Shown: positions 22,292-35,200, counted from the first letter of the stretch. The stretch is DNA of 64,000 bases from Brachionus rotundiformis (GCA_016802295.1 JAESIW010000200.1:1035807-1099806); one strand, 5' to 3'. Numbers and translations: made by a program. Notes: generated by a model from the sequence alone, not told the origin.

Positions 22292-24055
22292 ATGATGAAT
22301 AATGAACAAAATAATGATAAAAACGTAAGCGAGACCAATCAATACATGCCAGTAGACCAATCTTCCCAAACTAGCCAGCAACCCAAAGTAGTTCAAATAC
22401 CCGTTCAACACGTCAAGTCGCATCCGACTTCTTCATCATTTGGCACTTCTCCCTCCGCATTTCCTCGCAAAGGCCAATCTCTTTTTCGAGACAAATCACC
22501 TTTTGTTAGAAAATTTCCGGACAACTTGGACAATTTTGGTTTCTTCAAAGACTTGGGATTTGACGGTAATCTTTAGGGCCTAGAACCATTTTTCATATTT
22601 TGGCTTTATTTTCCAATACTAGTTCGACAAAAAAATAATCTGCTTATTAAGTAATCTGTTTAAAGATAAAATTTTAATTATAAAAAAGACATTTTTCAAT
22701 AATAAATTAATTATTATTGGAAAGACAATTTTAATAAATAATCTTTGCTGCTTTGAAATTCTAAAATTAATTAGAATCTGCAAATATAATTTGGAAAATG
22801 CCAAAAAATGGTCAATAGGTTTTTGAAATTGGCTCTAATTGTTCATTTTAGACAAAGACTTGGATATAAATTCAGACTTTGGTGATCCATTTTTTCGACC
22901 AAGAACAGAACTAAAAAACCGACTAGCTCAAAACAATAAAAGCGATTTTAACAATAGTAGATGGCAAAAAGAGCCTTCACCAATACCAGTCTATCAAAAT
23001 AACCAAGAGAGAAACACAGAATCGCCTAAGCGCTACACTACCCAAACAACCATTTACCCGAATCAGAACCCTCAATCGCAGTCTCACACTTTCTCCAATT
23101 TTGACCAAGGTATACCAATAAAAGTCGAGCATTTGCAGCCTTCAAAATCGACCAACACCAATCAATCTGATTTTAAATGTAAGTTATGTGGTCAACTTAA
23201 TTAAGATTTTTAATAGCTAAAAAAAATTACTTTTCAAATAATTTTATTGATTTGAGGAAGTTAAGAAAAAAAATTGGTAAGTACCTAAGACTTGACATGC
23301 AAACTTGCAATTATAAACTGCATAGTCATATTATAGAAAAATTTGCAAAAATTATTAAAATAAATAAATAATTATTGAGAATATTTTATTTTTGTGGAGA
23401 ATAAAAAAATTATATATTTATATATAAATTTTGTTATCAAGATACTGAAAGTGATAGTGGTACACGACAGCCTAGTCCACCAGAAAGCAGCAAAATGGGA
23501 AGTACAATGTCAAACGGTCCTAATAAACAGCCGAAGATGAATGCCAGCGATTTTAAGACAGAGACCAGGAGCACAACTCCTGCCGAGCAGCCCAGACCTC
23601 AACCACAACCACAACCGAGACCACAGCCCCAACCGGCCAAAGCAGTCAAAACTCCACAGCAAAAATGCGAAGAAATAAAATCTGAGTTAGAAAGCCTCGA
23701 GAGGGAAATCGAATCCTTTAATGGTACTAAAACAGATCGTACTTACAGAAGATTAGAAGAACTGCTAACCAGGTGCTTGCTAAAATTGGACGAGATTGAA
23801 AGAGGCGATGAGTCGTTTAACCAATTTCGAAAAGGACTCATAAACTATGCGAACAGATTAGGTGAAACACTTGACTCTAAAGGAAGTGCGGAGCCTGTTC
23901 AGAGACAGAATTGTCCTGAAGATAAACCAGCTGAGACCGAACCGACTGATGCTGGCCAAAAAGAGCAACCGGAACCAACCAATAATGAACCACAAGATTC
24001 CAATCAAACACCTAACGCCGAGTCACATGAGAAAAATGATGAAAAAAAAGCATGA
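22292..24055 (+). CDS. BAG3: BAG-domain co-chaperone, BAG3/Starvin-like
   Basis: Three exons join in phase: 22,292-22,565 (G|GTAATC), 22,852-23,178 (T|GTAAGT) and 23,442-24,055, giving about 404 residues. A BAG domain lies near residues 272-347 (IKSELESLEREIESFN, TDRTYRRLEELLTRCLLKLDEI), which in this family binds the Hsp70 ATPase domain and speeds nucleotide exchange. Two IPV motifs (VVQIPVQHV, SPIPVYQN) and a related IPIKVEH match the motifs by which BAG3 and Drosophila Starvin bind small heat-shock proteins. A PQ-rich run (PRPQPQPQPRPQPQP) precedes the BAG domain, like the proline-rich part of BAG3. No WW domain is seen. Role by homology: chaperone-assisted selective autophagy, important in muscle. 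The start could be either of two adjacent ATGs. Confidence 0.85.
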
Positions 24056-27000
24056 GAAACACTCAAATTTTTAATTCTTATTTTTAACTTTGTTTTAAAT
24101 TAATTTTTTATTTGTGTTTCGATTAAACAGTTTAGAAATATATAAATATTTATAAATATCAAGAGTTTTTTTTTCGTTTCGTTTGTTATCTTCAATGGAA
24201 TTAAAATAAAAACGATATGAAAAAAATATTATCTATTATTAGTTATTAAAGGCTTATCTATTTTTACTTTTATTGAAATTTAAAAAAAAAATATTTTTTT
24301 TTTTAGATAGATTTTTATGAAATCTTAATTTTCACAAAATACTTGAATTTAAGATGGAATTTTTATCAAAACATATTCAATGAACTTTAAGTCTAAATTT
24401 TGTTTGAGATTTAGTTTTATTTTTTATTAAGCTTCCGATGTTGAATAGACTTGCTTAAAATGCTAATTATTTGGCAAATAAAGCTAGAAAATTTGAACTT
24501 TTTTCCAATTTAAAAACAAGTCTTCTTTTATTAAGGAGAAATTTCACATTTTTAGAAACGATTTTTTTTTACATATTTACCTAGAAAATATAATTGAATA
24601 GAAAATAATAAATTTAAATTCTAAAGATGAAAAACCTCTTTAGTTAGCTAAGGCTTCTTAACCAAATATTTTCAAGCCCTTGTAAAAACAAGATTTTTTT
24701 TAATATATACCTGTTTTTTAAGAGCTTAAATAAAAGCCAAATTGATCAGCACTTTGTAAATATTAGCTTTTTAATTTTATTCAATTAAGCCATAATTATT
24801 GCTCAAAAAAACCAATTGATGCATTCAAAATGCAAATTTTTTGTCCAAGTGTTTTTAAATCCAAAATGATAATAAAAATTATTTTAAAATAAATAAAGTA
24901 AATTTATTTTCAGATTGATTATGTCCCTGAAAATATTTTTTTTATAATAAAAAATCAGATTTTTTTCAGATTAAATTAATAAATTATAAATATGTTTTTT
25001 TTTTATTTATCATTCTAGCTTTTTTTTAAATTATTGGATTTTAATTTATTATCTATTTACAACCGCTTATGTGACGTATTTTTGCTCCTCTAAAAAAAAT
25101 TTTCGCATTTTTAAATTTTATTTGAGACTGTTTTTAGCACTTTTAAGATATTTTCATTGTAAAAAAGCATATTTTTTAAAATTTTTTCAAAATAAAATTA
25201 TTAATTTCTAATTAAATTTATTTTTTGATCAAGTTTTGAAAAAATCTTTTAAATATCATCTTAATTTGAAGTATACTTATCTATATCTAAATTTTATTTT
25301 ATAAGAAAATATATTTTTTAAATATAATCTCAACCCAATGAGTTTAACCTTTTAAAATTTAATGATATTTTGTTATTCAAACTAGATATTACACTATTTA
25401 AAGCAATTTTGTTAGAAACTGATAGGCAGCACTCATCGCCCCTTCTTTTGAAGACTTTCTTTAATTTTTTTATTTTTTTACTAAAAATATTTTTTTTATT
25501 GATTAAATGGAAAAACTAATTTTTTTGGATATTCTTACTATTTATATTAGTTTTAAATAAAAAAATTGACACAAAATTAATATTATTATTTTATATAAAT
25601 TTATGGGTTTTTTACTATTTCTGTGGAATTTTTACTAAAAATATTTGCACAAATATTAAAAGTCATTGTTAACTTATCTTGGATATAAAAAATCTCTTTT
25701 TACCAATCGATTGTTATAAAAATAAAAAATAAAAAAATACATCAAAAAATAAATAATCTTGTTGTATTTTGTTATTTTCCTGGGAATATAGCTAATCCAA
25801 GTAGCTATAAAGCATTGGCGAATTAAATACTTTATACTGGTTTGTTACGTGGCAGTTGCCAATTTCGGTGAGGTATTTAGAGGCACTAAATTATTTCGTC
25901 TCCTCCAAGCCATTGACTTACATTGACTTACAACGACAAAATCTTAATTTGATTATAAAAAAATAATCATTTTCAAAAAATAAGTGTCAAGATGAGGTAA
26001 ATAAATGGAACAAATTAATCCCGGTTTATTTTATATTTCTGACAGTCCTCTAGATTATAGAGTTCCAGAAATTTACATCCATCATCATATTTTCTGATCT
26101 TGATTGCACATTTTCAAGCTATTTAATACCACGCTTTCTTTATGGATACCATGCCACTGTTTCGTTCTGAAGGTATACAAAAAAATGAAATTAAATCTTT
26201 TACTTCTGAATTCTTATTCCATGACCGCTCTCCTATTCAGGACTTATTCAATTTCAAATTATTCTAATACCTAAATACTCACCTGAACATGAATTATCAA
26301 TTTGAAATAGTCAATTAAAATGATAAAAATAGAACCAAGGACAAAGTTTTTACTAAAAAAATTTCTTTCAGAGCTCATTGAACACCAGTAATTAATTCAA
26401 GCCTAAAAGCAATTTAAATCTCGTAAGCCAGCTTCATTTCAAAGGCTTTCCAAATTTAAAAATTAATTAATTGATTAATAAAATTATCTGAAATACATAT
26501 TTTTGTTTATAAATACCAATCAAATAGGAATTTATATTCAAATTTGTTTTTCTTAAATCGTTTGGCTAAAAGAAGGGCTAACATTTTTCATTTTTAGGCT
26601 AACATCAAAGTTGCCTTGAGGGTTTTCTCTAAGCACCTCTAATTATTTAAGTAAATACAAACTTTTTTCAAAACGAAAAAATATAAGTGTTTCAATGGAT
26701 ATTTTTGTATCCAATGTCAATATTCTACCCCCTAAAATGCTTATTTTAAATTGACTTTTGTTACAGAAATATCATTTAACAATTAAATATATATTTTTGA
26801 TGCTTGAAATCTTGAATCTAAGGAAATAATCATTCAATAATTTTAATATAATTATTATTTTTGTATATTTTTACAGAAAAAGTAATATAATTAATTTTAA
26901 ACATTTATCGTTTGTATTTGTTTAACTTTAAGAGTACATGATATTGAAATTGTTTTTCTATTGATTAATTAACTTTGAAGTCAAAAAATAAGTTTAAAGC

Positions 27001-27319
27001 TAAACAAATTTCATAAGAATGTTTTTGACGTAATTGCTTCTTATTTGAAGGTTTCAGTTTTAATTACTTCTTTAGAAATGCTCAGGATTTAGTTACTAGG
27101 GAAATATTTTTATTTTAAATTTGGAAAAAATTTTGAGCCATTCCATAATATTGACTCTCATGCAATACTTTATGCCGACGCAGTTGCTAAGCTTAAGCGA
27201 ATTTTATGCATTTTGTTTAAAACAAAAACTTAGTTACTAAGTCATTTCTTGTTTTTATTTAGTATTAAAATCAATTAAAATTTGGTCTTGGTAATTTTCT
27301 CAAATCATTTAGGCCAAAA
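24056..27319. other. AT-rich intergenic interval, no gene seen
   Basis: Long A/T runs throughout. A less AT-rich patch at about 25,790-26,260 has no open frame that I can support; it contains a short tandem CATTGACTTA repeat near 25,912-25,932. Confidence 0.5.
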
Positions 27320-30175
27320 ATGTCCGAATCCGAAAACAACTTTGACGAAACTCAAACTCCTCTCGAATCGCCCAAAACCACAAATCCAAAATCAAAAAAA
27401 TCAGGTACAATTGCTAACATGCACCTTTTTTTTACTAACATTTTACTAATGCCAGATTCTTTAAATATTCAAACAACTTTGGAAAGATTAGATATTAATA
27501 AAGACAAGATTGATAGTGGAAGGGACCAAATTAGCTTAGATTTAGATAAAAATTTAGCAAAAAGTGAAAATAATTTAAAAAGTTATAGATCAAGTTCAAA
27601 TAAGCAGATACCTAAGTCTGAATCTGATTTCTCAGAAAATGGTTCTGATCTGGAAATAAACAAGACAGGAAGTTTAGATACTAAAATAACTGAAGAAGAC
27701 AACTCTGGTAAGAGGCAAAGATAAACTTAAATTTTGAATGATAACTTAGTTCTAAAAGAGATAAAATTGTTAAAAGCTAGTGCTGATCTTTATTCTAAAA
27801 ATGATAACTTAAATGAAAAAATTGTCAACAGTTCGAGAACAATTCGTAAAACAGAGTCAAAAAGTAATTATTTCACAATAATAATCAGTGTTAATGTAAA
27901 ATCACATAAATGTTAATTAAACTGTTTGTTTATTAGATATTATTTTTTTTAATAAAATAAAATTGTTGTTTTAGATTCAAAAAGTAGTAAAAAGACAAGC
28001 TTGCCACCAGTGCTTCCGGCAAGATCCAATGAGTATACACAACTAGAGCTAAAACGAATCAAAAATGGTCTTGCTCGGGAAGTAAGCACCATCAAGTTTC
28101 CAAAAAGGTTTATTTTTATCAAAAGAAATTAAAAATTTAAAATAAAAAAATAACTTTTTTTAGAAAAGAGCATACGCCTTTTGTTTTTAATGATTTAAAT
28201 CCCTACTATGACATACATCACGTAGAAAACTTAATCAAAGCAGTGAGTGAGCATTTTTAATTAAATTTTTTTTAATCTTATTTTTTTGGAATTATTTTTT
28301 CAACTAATTATTTATCGAAACTGTTTATGTCCCTATTAATCTATGTTTTTTTAACTACTTAGGTTTCTATATGATTTCTAAACAATCAAAACAATAGAAT
28401 TAAGATGAAAAACAATTATTTTAATTATTTAATTCAGTAGTTTATTAGTTTTACGAATTCAAAAATAGCGTATTTCATTGATTTAAACTTTATAAAAGAT
28501 ACAGTCCAGCAATCTTTCAACAAATACCTGAAAATTAAATATTTTACAATCAATTTATTTATATTTAAGAAAGTTGATTTTTTTTGTAAAAATTCTTAAT
28601 AGATAAAATTAAATGCCACATCAAACCATTTTCTCTCAATTAAGCTTTAAAAACTCATTTTGAAGAGGTCTTACAAGTTAAAAGTAATACATTAATGATG
28701 ATAAATTGAATTTATTTAAAAAATATTTTTTAAAATAAATTAAAAAGATTATTTACAATTCTGTTCATCATAATAAAATTTTGGAAGATGTTTTATTTTA
28801 TCTTTTATCATACCAATGTTTAAAATATTGAAATTTAAAAAATAACTTTAATATGGAAAGATTTTTTACCTTAATCTAAAAATTTATTAATATTTTAAAA
28901 GGAAAATTTTCAATTAAAAATTAGAATTTGTAAGTATTTTTAATGAAATATTAAAAGTCAAATGTTGAGCAATTATAATATAATTAATCAAAAGCAAAAT
29001 AGTTTTTAATTAAAAAAAAATTTAAGTTAAGCTAAAAAATGTATTTTTTGAACAAAAACCTTCCCACTGGAAATACTCTTGGGTCTAAAGTTTGGTCAAT
29101 AAAAAAAAAATTTTAAAAAATTTTTTTTAAATATTCCAAAAAAATAATATTTAAATTAAATTTTTGGTTGAAATTGATTTTAATTTTGGAAAAAAATGTA
29201 AATAATTTTGTTGCTTAGCCCCTAAACTACCAACATATTGGTTATTACAATCGATACACAGCAACAAATATAGTTGAACCATGGGTTGCGTACAGAATGG
29301 AGCGTACTTTGGCTCCCTCTATTACCAGAAGTTTGAGCCATTCGCTCGTACCCCGCTCCAAGCTGTAAGTAAATTTTTATTTAAATTCCCATTTTTTCAC
29401 AACCCTAAAACATTTAGCCATCAAAATCTTAAATTTCCCTTTAAAATAAAGGTCTAAACAAAAAATCTAATAATGACTTTGATTGAATATTAACAACCAT
29501 TGAACAATACCAACTTAATCTGGATTTTTAAAAATTATTTTTTGCTTTTTTTGTTTTTAAAATAAATTGGTTTTATAAACTCTTTTTTATCTAAAATTAG
29601 TTTTTGTTCTTTTGAAAATGCCTTGGTCGATGCTTAAAGCTACCAAACAAATGCTTACTAATTTCTAGAAAAATAATTGACCCTTTCCCTTTAATAATGT
29701 GGTGACACCTATCCAGACCCGAATGCACAAGCTTTCGAACCCTTTGCTTTATATATCGTATCATAATTATTTAATTAGAGAGTCAGACATTTTGGATAGA
29801 CCCGACACACTGGAAGGTTCCACTCTAGCTCCCAACTTTCCTAAGGTAATTGTCAAAAAGCCACGTGATTTAACAGGTCCGTTTTATGTCGATGATGTTC
29901 AAGCAATTAGGTACTATTTGAAAATTACAAGATCATAAAATAAATCTTAATTATCAATTAGGAGCGAGTTGAAAAAAAATCTCAAAAGTACCAACAGATT
30001 TGAAGAAGACCGAAAGAGAACCATTCATGATTATTTCAGAATGAAGTTAAATGAAACTGCTGACCGTGAAGGTATGAATAAGGCGTACCATGCCTATTTG
30101 GAAAATAGCCCAGGCTCGAAGAAAGCTCTTAAAGAACTGCTTGATGAAAAGAAAGAGAGTGTTGAAGTCAAATAA
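27320..30175 (+). CDS. Unrecognised multi-exon protein, about 378 residues
   Basis: Exons fit in phase at 27,320-27,404, 27,456-27,707, 27,975-28,107, 28,164-28,242, 29,219-29,364, possibly 29,418-29,451, 29,717-29,910 and 29,962-30,175. The join between 29,364 and 29,717 is the weakest: a 34-base micro-exon keeps the frame, but using a GTACCC donor in the previous exon would also work. The N-terminal third is Ser/Lys/Glu-rich and probably disordered. The C-terminal two thirds looks folded and conserved in style (LNPYYDIHHVENLI, NRYTATNIVEPWVAYRMERT, SYHNYLIRESDILDRPD, FPKVIVKKPRDL, RKRTIHDYF). There is no signal peptide or membrane span. I do not recognise the family. The polyadenylation signal AATAAA overlaps the stop codon. 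Confidence 0.6.
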
Positions 30176-30208
30176 AATTTATTTTAAAAAATAGACTATT
30201 GTAAAAAA

Positions 30209-31146
30209 TTATGTCGAGGCCACGGCTCCATTCATAGTGACCTTAAATTTTTAAAAATAAAAAAAAATTTAAACTCTATTTTAAATTCTTACCAATGGAA
30301 TGTAGGGGTGACGTCTTGGTAAATTTAAACAAGCACCACCTTTTCGTTTACAACATGCAAATATCATTGCTGAATAGATAAAAGAAATTAGGGACACAAA
30401 AAATAAAATTAGCACCAAGATCAGCATTACAATGCTCAAACTTCGATCTCTATTTGAAAAGGTCTTAATTTTAAAATTAATAAATATTTTTTATTCATTT
30501 TTTTTGATGTTTTCCTACATTGGCTTCAAAGTCCGTGATTCCATTATTGTGCAAATTAATAATTGAGCTATAGTATCCAATTAAGAATGGTGTTACTGAA
30601 AATATGAATAAACTAAAAGCAAAGAATAGATAAATCTAAAATAAATAAAAAATAAAATTTTGTTTTTTATCAAATTGACATGTACCATCGAATATGTGGC
30701 TCGTTTCGCAGCCGAAAATCCCAAAATAGTAGCAATTAACATCTTAAATTTTTTATTTACTTTTTCAATAAATTTGAATAAATTTAAAAATGAATTACTG
30801 GAAAAGTGACTAAGAGAGAAGGATGAGACCACGGCCATAAATAATGGTGTTGTCTTTCTATATTGATTCCAGAATTTGGCTGATAATTAGGTGGAAAATA
30901 AACATTTCCTGGATAGAGCATATAAGAAAATAGTTGGTTACGGTTGAGAGATCCTGTGAGTATACGAGCTACCTCTATTGATGTAAATGAGAGAGTTAGC
31001 AACAAGTATAATATGGCTAATATGGTGGCTAGGCCCAGGCCTTTGTAGCTTTTTTCAAAACGAGTAAGTTTTCTACTAGTTGCCACTACTGGAACTGGTG
31101 GACCAACTACCGGTCTAAAGGAAATTAATGCTTTAAATATACCCAC
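30209..31146 (-). CDS. Four-transmembrane protein of unknown family
   Basis: Five exons join in phase 0: 31,146-30,799, 30,742-30,686, 30,635-30,519, 30,463-30,293 and 30,241-30,209, giving about 241 residues. Four hydrophobic spans are visible: TM1 near 37-57 (GLGLATILAILYLLLTL), TM2 near 107-130, TM3 near 135-158 (IYLFFAFSLFIFSVTPFL) and TM4 near 185-210 (VMLILVLILFFVSLISF). The first outer loop is long and aromatic and contains LTGSLNRN. The tail after TM4 has CCKRKGGAC, a possible palmitoylation site. The topology resembles MARVEL or other tetraspan proteins, but no diagnostic motif is present. It meets the upstream plus-strand gene tail to tail with 33 bases between stop codons. Confidence 0.65.
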
Positions 31147-32736
31147 AAAATAAGTCTATTTTACCGATTTATCATCATTTTGGTTTTTTAAAAAGAACAA
31201 AATTTTAGCCAAAAAAGTTTGTATTAAACTGTTTTTTGTTGGTATTTGAAAATTATTTTTTGGTATTTGGTTAAATGCTGAAACAGGTCAAATATTTTCT
31301 TTTTAAAATGAGGCTTCGAAATAAAATTCCACTTGTTTTTAATTTTAGATTAGTTAAAATTAGTTTCTGAGTATTCAAGCTTATAGATAATGTCTTTTTT
31401 TAAACAATTAAACAATGTTTTATATATAATTGACCAATTTAGTTATTTTGATATTCGAATTATATCAAAATTATAATCATTATATTGAAGTTTAAATTTT
31501 TCAAAATTTCATGACATAATTAAGCGATATATAATTTAATAACTTAATGACCAAGTACTACCATCATTTCACTCGCTATGTCTTCTTATCTCGTATTATT
31601 TAGTATCATACTTGATATTATAATTAATTTTATTTTAAATAGCATTTGAATTTTTAAATTTTTCCCATTTTTTTAAAAGGAAATAACATGTTTTAAATCA
31701 GTAGATTTGTTGCACGATTTATGATGATTATTGATCAAATGGAAATTTAATTTCAAATTAAAATGATAAAAAAAAGTATAAAATTACTAGTGTAAAGTTT
31801 AATTCTAAAATCTGATTCTTTTCTTTAAGATAATCAATTAAATTGGGTTTTTTAATTAATCATCCTATTTCACTTTTTTTTTATACTTTTTTGAAATGAA
31901 CTTGCAATTATTTTAAGTAAGAAATATAGAAAAAAAAAATTTAATTTGTTTTGGATATATTATAAAGATGAATAAACATTATATGGCCAAAAAAATTGGT
32001 ATTTGAAAATGATTTTTAATAAATTTTGCGACAATAATATTTTTTATGTTTTTTTTAAATTAATCTTTTGAATTTTTTGGTAGTTAATCTTAAAAATAAA
32101 AATCATCGTTTCGGCTAAATTTACCATATAATTATTGGTACCATCAATCCTTAATATAGTTGATTTTAGATCGACATTCCATAGACTTTAAGATTTAAAA
32201 TTATTTAAAAAAAATTAAAACTTATTCTTTTCCTTTTACAGGTTTTAATTTCTTTCAGTTTCTTTTCAATTTATAAAATAACTTTATTTATAAAAATATT
32301 GAAATATAGAGTTTCGCACATATATTTGAGAGATTTTGACACTGATTTTGTATTTACGACCAACAATTAGGTGTTTATTATTTTTGTTCAATATTTTTTT
32401 TTTATCTAAATGACTTTCTCTATTAATTTTTTGATTTAATTTAAATTCTTGAATCATTTTTTTGTATTCATTTAATTAAAAGGCATTTAAAAAAAAAATC
32501 ATTTATTAAATGGATGAAAAAACGGATCGTTTTTACTTTAAAGCGAATAACAACAAAAAAATTTGGAAAAAAAATAAACTTTTTAAAATTTTCTTTATGG
32601 CCGTATTTTTATTAAAAACAACTTTTATCCGATTTGAAAAAAAAACAAATAACTTTTTTTGATTGATTTAATAAGCCTAAAATTAATTTCTAAAATTGTC
32701 AATATCTCATTGATCAAGTCTATCCATATTATTAAA
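31147..32736. other. AT-rich intergenic interval, no gene seen
   Basis: Nothing supportable was found. It separates two minus-strand genes and should hold the 3' UTR of mitoferrin and the promoter of the four-TM gene. Confidence 0.5.
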
Positions 32737-33738
32737 TCAACCAAGAGAATTTTTTTTATTCAGGTAGTATTTAAAGTATTCATATACTGACCATGAGACT
32801 GCAGTACCTGGAATTTGGAACAAAGTTCTTGGAACCAGGCCTTTAAAAAAGCCCTTGATACCATTTTGTCTATAAATTATGAACATGGCATCTCTCAGAT
32901 TTGAAGCAGTAATACCTGGTGTCGTGGTCGAAGTGTTTCTGACAAAAGCTGCATTTACCGTGGTAAAATTCAATTTGTTCGCGAAGCTATTACCTGGCTT
33001 AATTTTTTTGCACAATTCGTCCGGATTGCAGCATTCTTGGGTGTTTATAAGAGTCTTGCACACGTCCAGAGGAGTGGTGACAGCAGCCGCAAGAGCTCCG
33101 GCAACTGCCCCCGACAAGCAATGCGACATTGGGTTGTACTCTCGCTTTTGGTTCAGCTGGGTCTGGAGGAAGTCGTAGGTAACCAAGTGGGTAGTCTGGA
33201 AAGGGATATTCATACTTAACTGAGTAAAATAACTTTTATAGAAGGCCCTAAGACCTTCGCGCCGTGACGTCTTGACTACACAATCCATAATTCCTTTATA
33301 AGGACTGTTGTACATTTGTAGCCTTTGTTTAATCGTATCGGACGGAACCATGACAGCATCGTGAAGCAAAGTGGCAAAGCAACCGGCCACAAAATTCACC
33401 TTGGTGTTCTCACCAGCTTTAAGCGAACCACTAAAGTTATTTTTTATAAATTCATAGCAAGAAAAGTAAAGCGCATGGGCTGGTCCAGCTCCGAAAGCGA
33501 CTACGCTCATTCCACGAACTGGTCTAAATGCGCCCTCATTCCTTACAATTTTTACAAAGGCATCGATGATCCCGTTATACCTTGCGTTAGGATCCGGCTT
33601 TAGGCATTGCATACGAGTTTTTACCACATCGACTGGATATATGATGCAGTGTTCCATGATGCCAGCCGCGGCACCCGCCATCATGTGATCCAATGACGAG
33701 GCATTTGGTGGCAGGGACTCGTATTCGTCTTCATCCAT
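32737..33738 (-). CDS. Mfrn: Mitoferrin, mitochondrial iron carrier
   Basis: A single exon of 333 codons with the three tandem halves of the mitochondrial carrier family. The carrier signatures are PVDVVK (35-40), PSDTIK (132-137) and PLDVCK (223-228). Mitoferrin-specific stretches are AFGAGPAHALYFSCYEF, TQLSMNIPFQ and TPLDVCKTLINTQE, with the Met-Asn pair in MNIPFQ typical of SLC25A28/37. Family members import iron across the inner mitochondrial membrane for heme and Fe-S cluster synthesis. There is no intron, unlike most neighbours, so a retrocopy origin is possible, but the frame is intact. The start is the first ATG, and the length is normal. Confidence 0.93.
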   Translation of the reverse strand: MDEDEYESLPPNASSLDHMMAGAAAGIMEHCIIYPVDVVKTRMQCLKPDPNARYNGIIDAFVKIVRNEGAFRPVRGMSVVAFGAGPAHALYFSCYEFIKNNFSGSLKAGENTKVNFVAGCFATLLHDAVMVPSDTIKQRLQMYNSPYKGIMDCVVKTSRREGLRAFYKSYFTQLSMNIPFQTTHLVTYDFLQTQLNQKREYNPMSHCLSGAVAGALAAAVTTPLDVCKTLINTQECCNPDELCKKIKPGNSFANKLNFTTVNAAFVRNTSTTTPGITASNLRDAMFIIYRQNGIKGFFKGLVPRTLFQIPGTAVSWSVYEYFKYYLNKKNSLG

Positions 33739-35012
33739 TCTAAAGCTTACCAGAAAAATTTAAATTTTTTTTCTATTTAAAATTTTTTTTAGAAAAAATT
33801 TATGTTTATGTAACATGCTAAGTACTAGAGAGTAAAAACGAGATTTTTAAATGTAAGATAATTCTATGAAGTAGAAATTGGTAGAAATATTGCTAAAGTT
33901 TATTTTTTGGTTTATTAGTATATGCAAAAATAGGATTCTTTTAAAATTTAAGTTGAATTAAGCTCTTATTTTGAAACTTTTGTTTAATTTTCAAACTTGT
34001 AATAAGTTTGGTAAAGATGTGCCGTCTTAATCTCATATCTAAAAAACTTTTTATTAAAAATTATTTTTAATTAAATGGTTGTAGCATGCTTAACAAAATA
34101 TTCTTTATATTTTGATTGAAAATATGCAACGTCGCTGTCTAATAATTGGTAATGACGCAAAAAAAAGTTTTCTATATTCACCTAAAATATGGAATCTATT
34201 TAAACATTATTTTTACGAAATGTTTTCTTCAAAAATCAAAAAAAAATTATGAAAAATATAATTTAAATATTAAGCCAAACTTTTGGCAAAATATACTTCA
34301 CAAATAGTTGAGAAATTTTTTTTAGGGTTTTCTAGTAAAATTTCTATTTTATTAGATTCGTTTTGGTTGAGTTTATTTTTGGAATTTATTTTCCATTCTA
34401 GTCAAAAACGCTTTTTGAACAATTATGAGCATTATTTTTTTTAATTAATTTAAGTCTGCAAATTTTCGTGAAAGATTTATAATCATAATTTAAAAATTAA
34501 ATTGGCTTGAATTTTATTTAATAAAAAATGCTTATTTTTGATTCTTTTTAACACCGATGTGAAATACCTAACCTGCATTGAATTGATTTCAATTTTAATT
34601 CCCTTAAGTACGCTGGAAAAAAATGCTCCAAAGCTTGGAAAATTTTATTTCAAAATATTCTACCACCAAATTTAATTTCCAAAATAGTTATTTTATTTTT
34701 CTCCTATTCATAGTTTTCATTCTATTAATACTTCTGAGTTTGATCAACCATTTAGTTTGATTTTTTTAGATTCATTGAATTTTTATTGTTTTTATTTGTT
34801 AAAAAATATAATTTAAAAAGGCATTTATTTTACTTGATACTTAATTTATTTTTCGGCTATTAACAAAAATGAAACTAACCTCATTCTTATTTATTTATTT
34901 TTATGATAAAAAAAAAATTAACTGATTCAAAAATGATATAAATTTTTATTGATGACACTAAAAAGTACAAAAAAAGAAGAATTGGAAAATTGTACAGTTT
35001 TGGATCTTTTTC
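33739..35012. other. AT-rich interval upstream of mitoferrin
   Basis: No gene seen. The promoter of the mitoferrin gene must lie in the right-hand flank of that gene, but I see no clear element. Confidence 0.5.
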
Positions 35013-35200
35013 TCAAAGTATAGCAACTAAAAATGCGTTATCGCTTTGATTTAAGTTACTCCAGTTTTGACTTTCAGACAAATCTTCTAAGATTTCTAGG
35101 TTGGTAAAACTACAAAAGGCAAAATAGTTTCGAATTTTCCTCCTGTTTCTTTTTGGTTGAACTGTTTCTAAATCATTTGTATCTTGTAATTTTTGATTTT
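35013..35200 (-). other. Orphan terminal exon or gene fragment
   Basis: About sixty codons are open to a TGA at 35,013-35,015, with balanced composition quite unlike the surrounding DNA (VQPKRNRRKIRNYFAF, LEILEDLSESQNW). A possible acceptor (CCACAAAG) lies just upstream. No partner exon was found up to 37 kb. It could be the last exon of a gene with a long intron, or a pseudogene. The product is not recognised. Confidence 0.35.
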
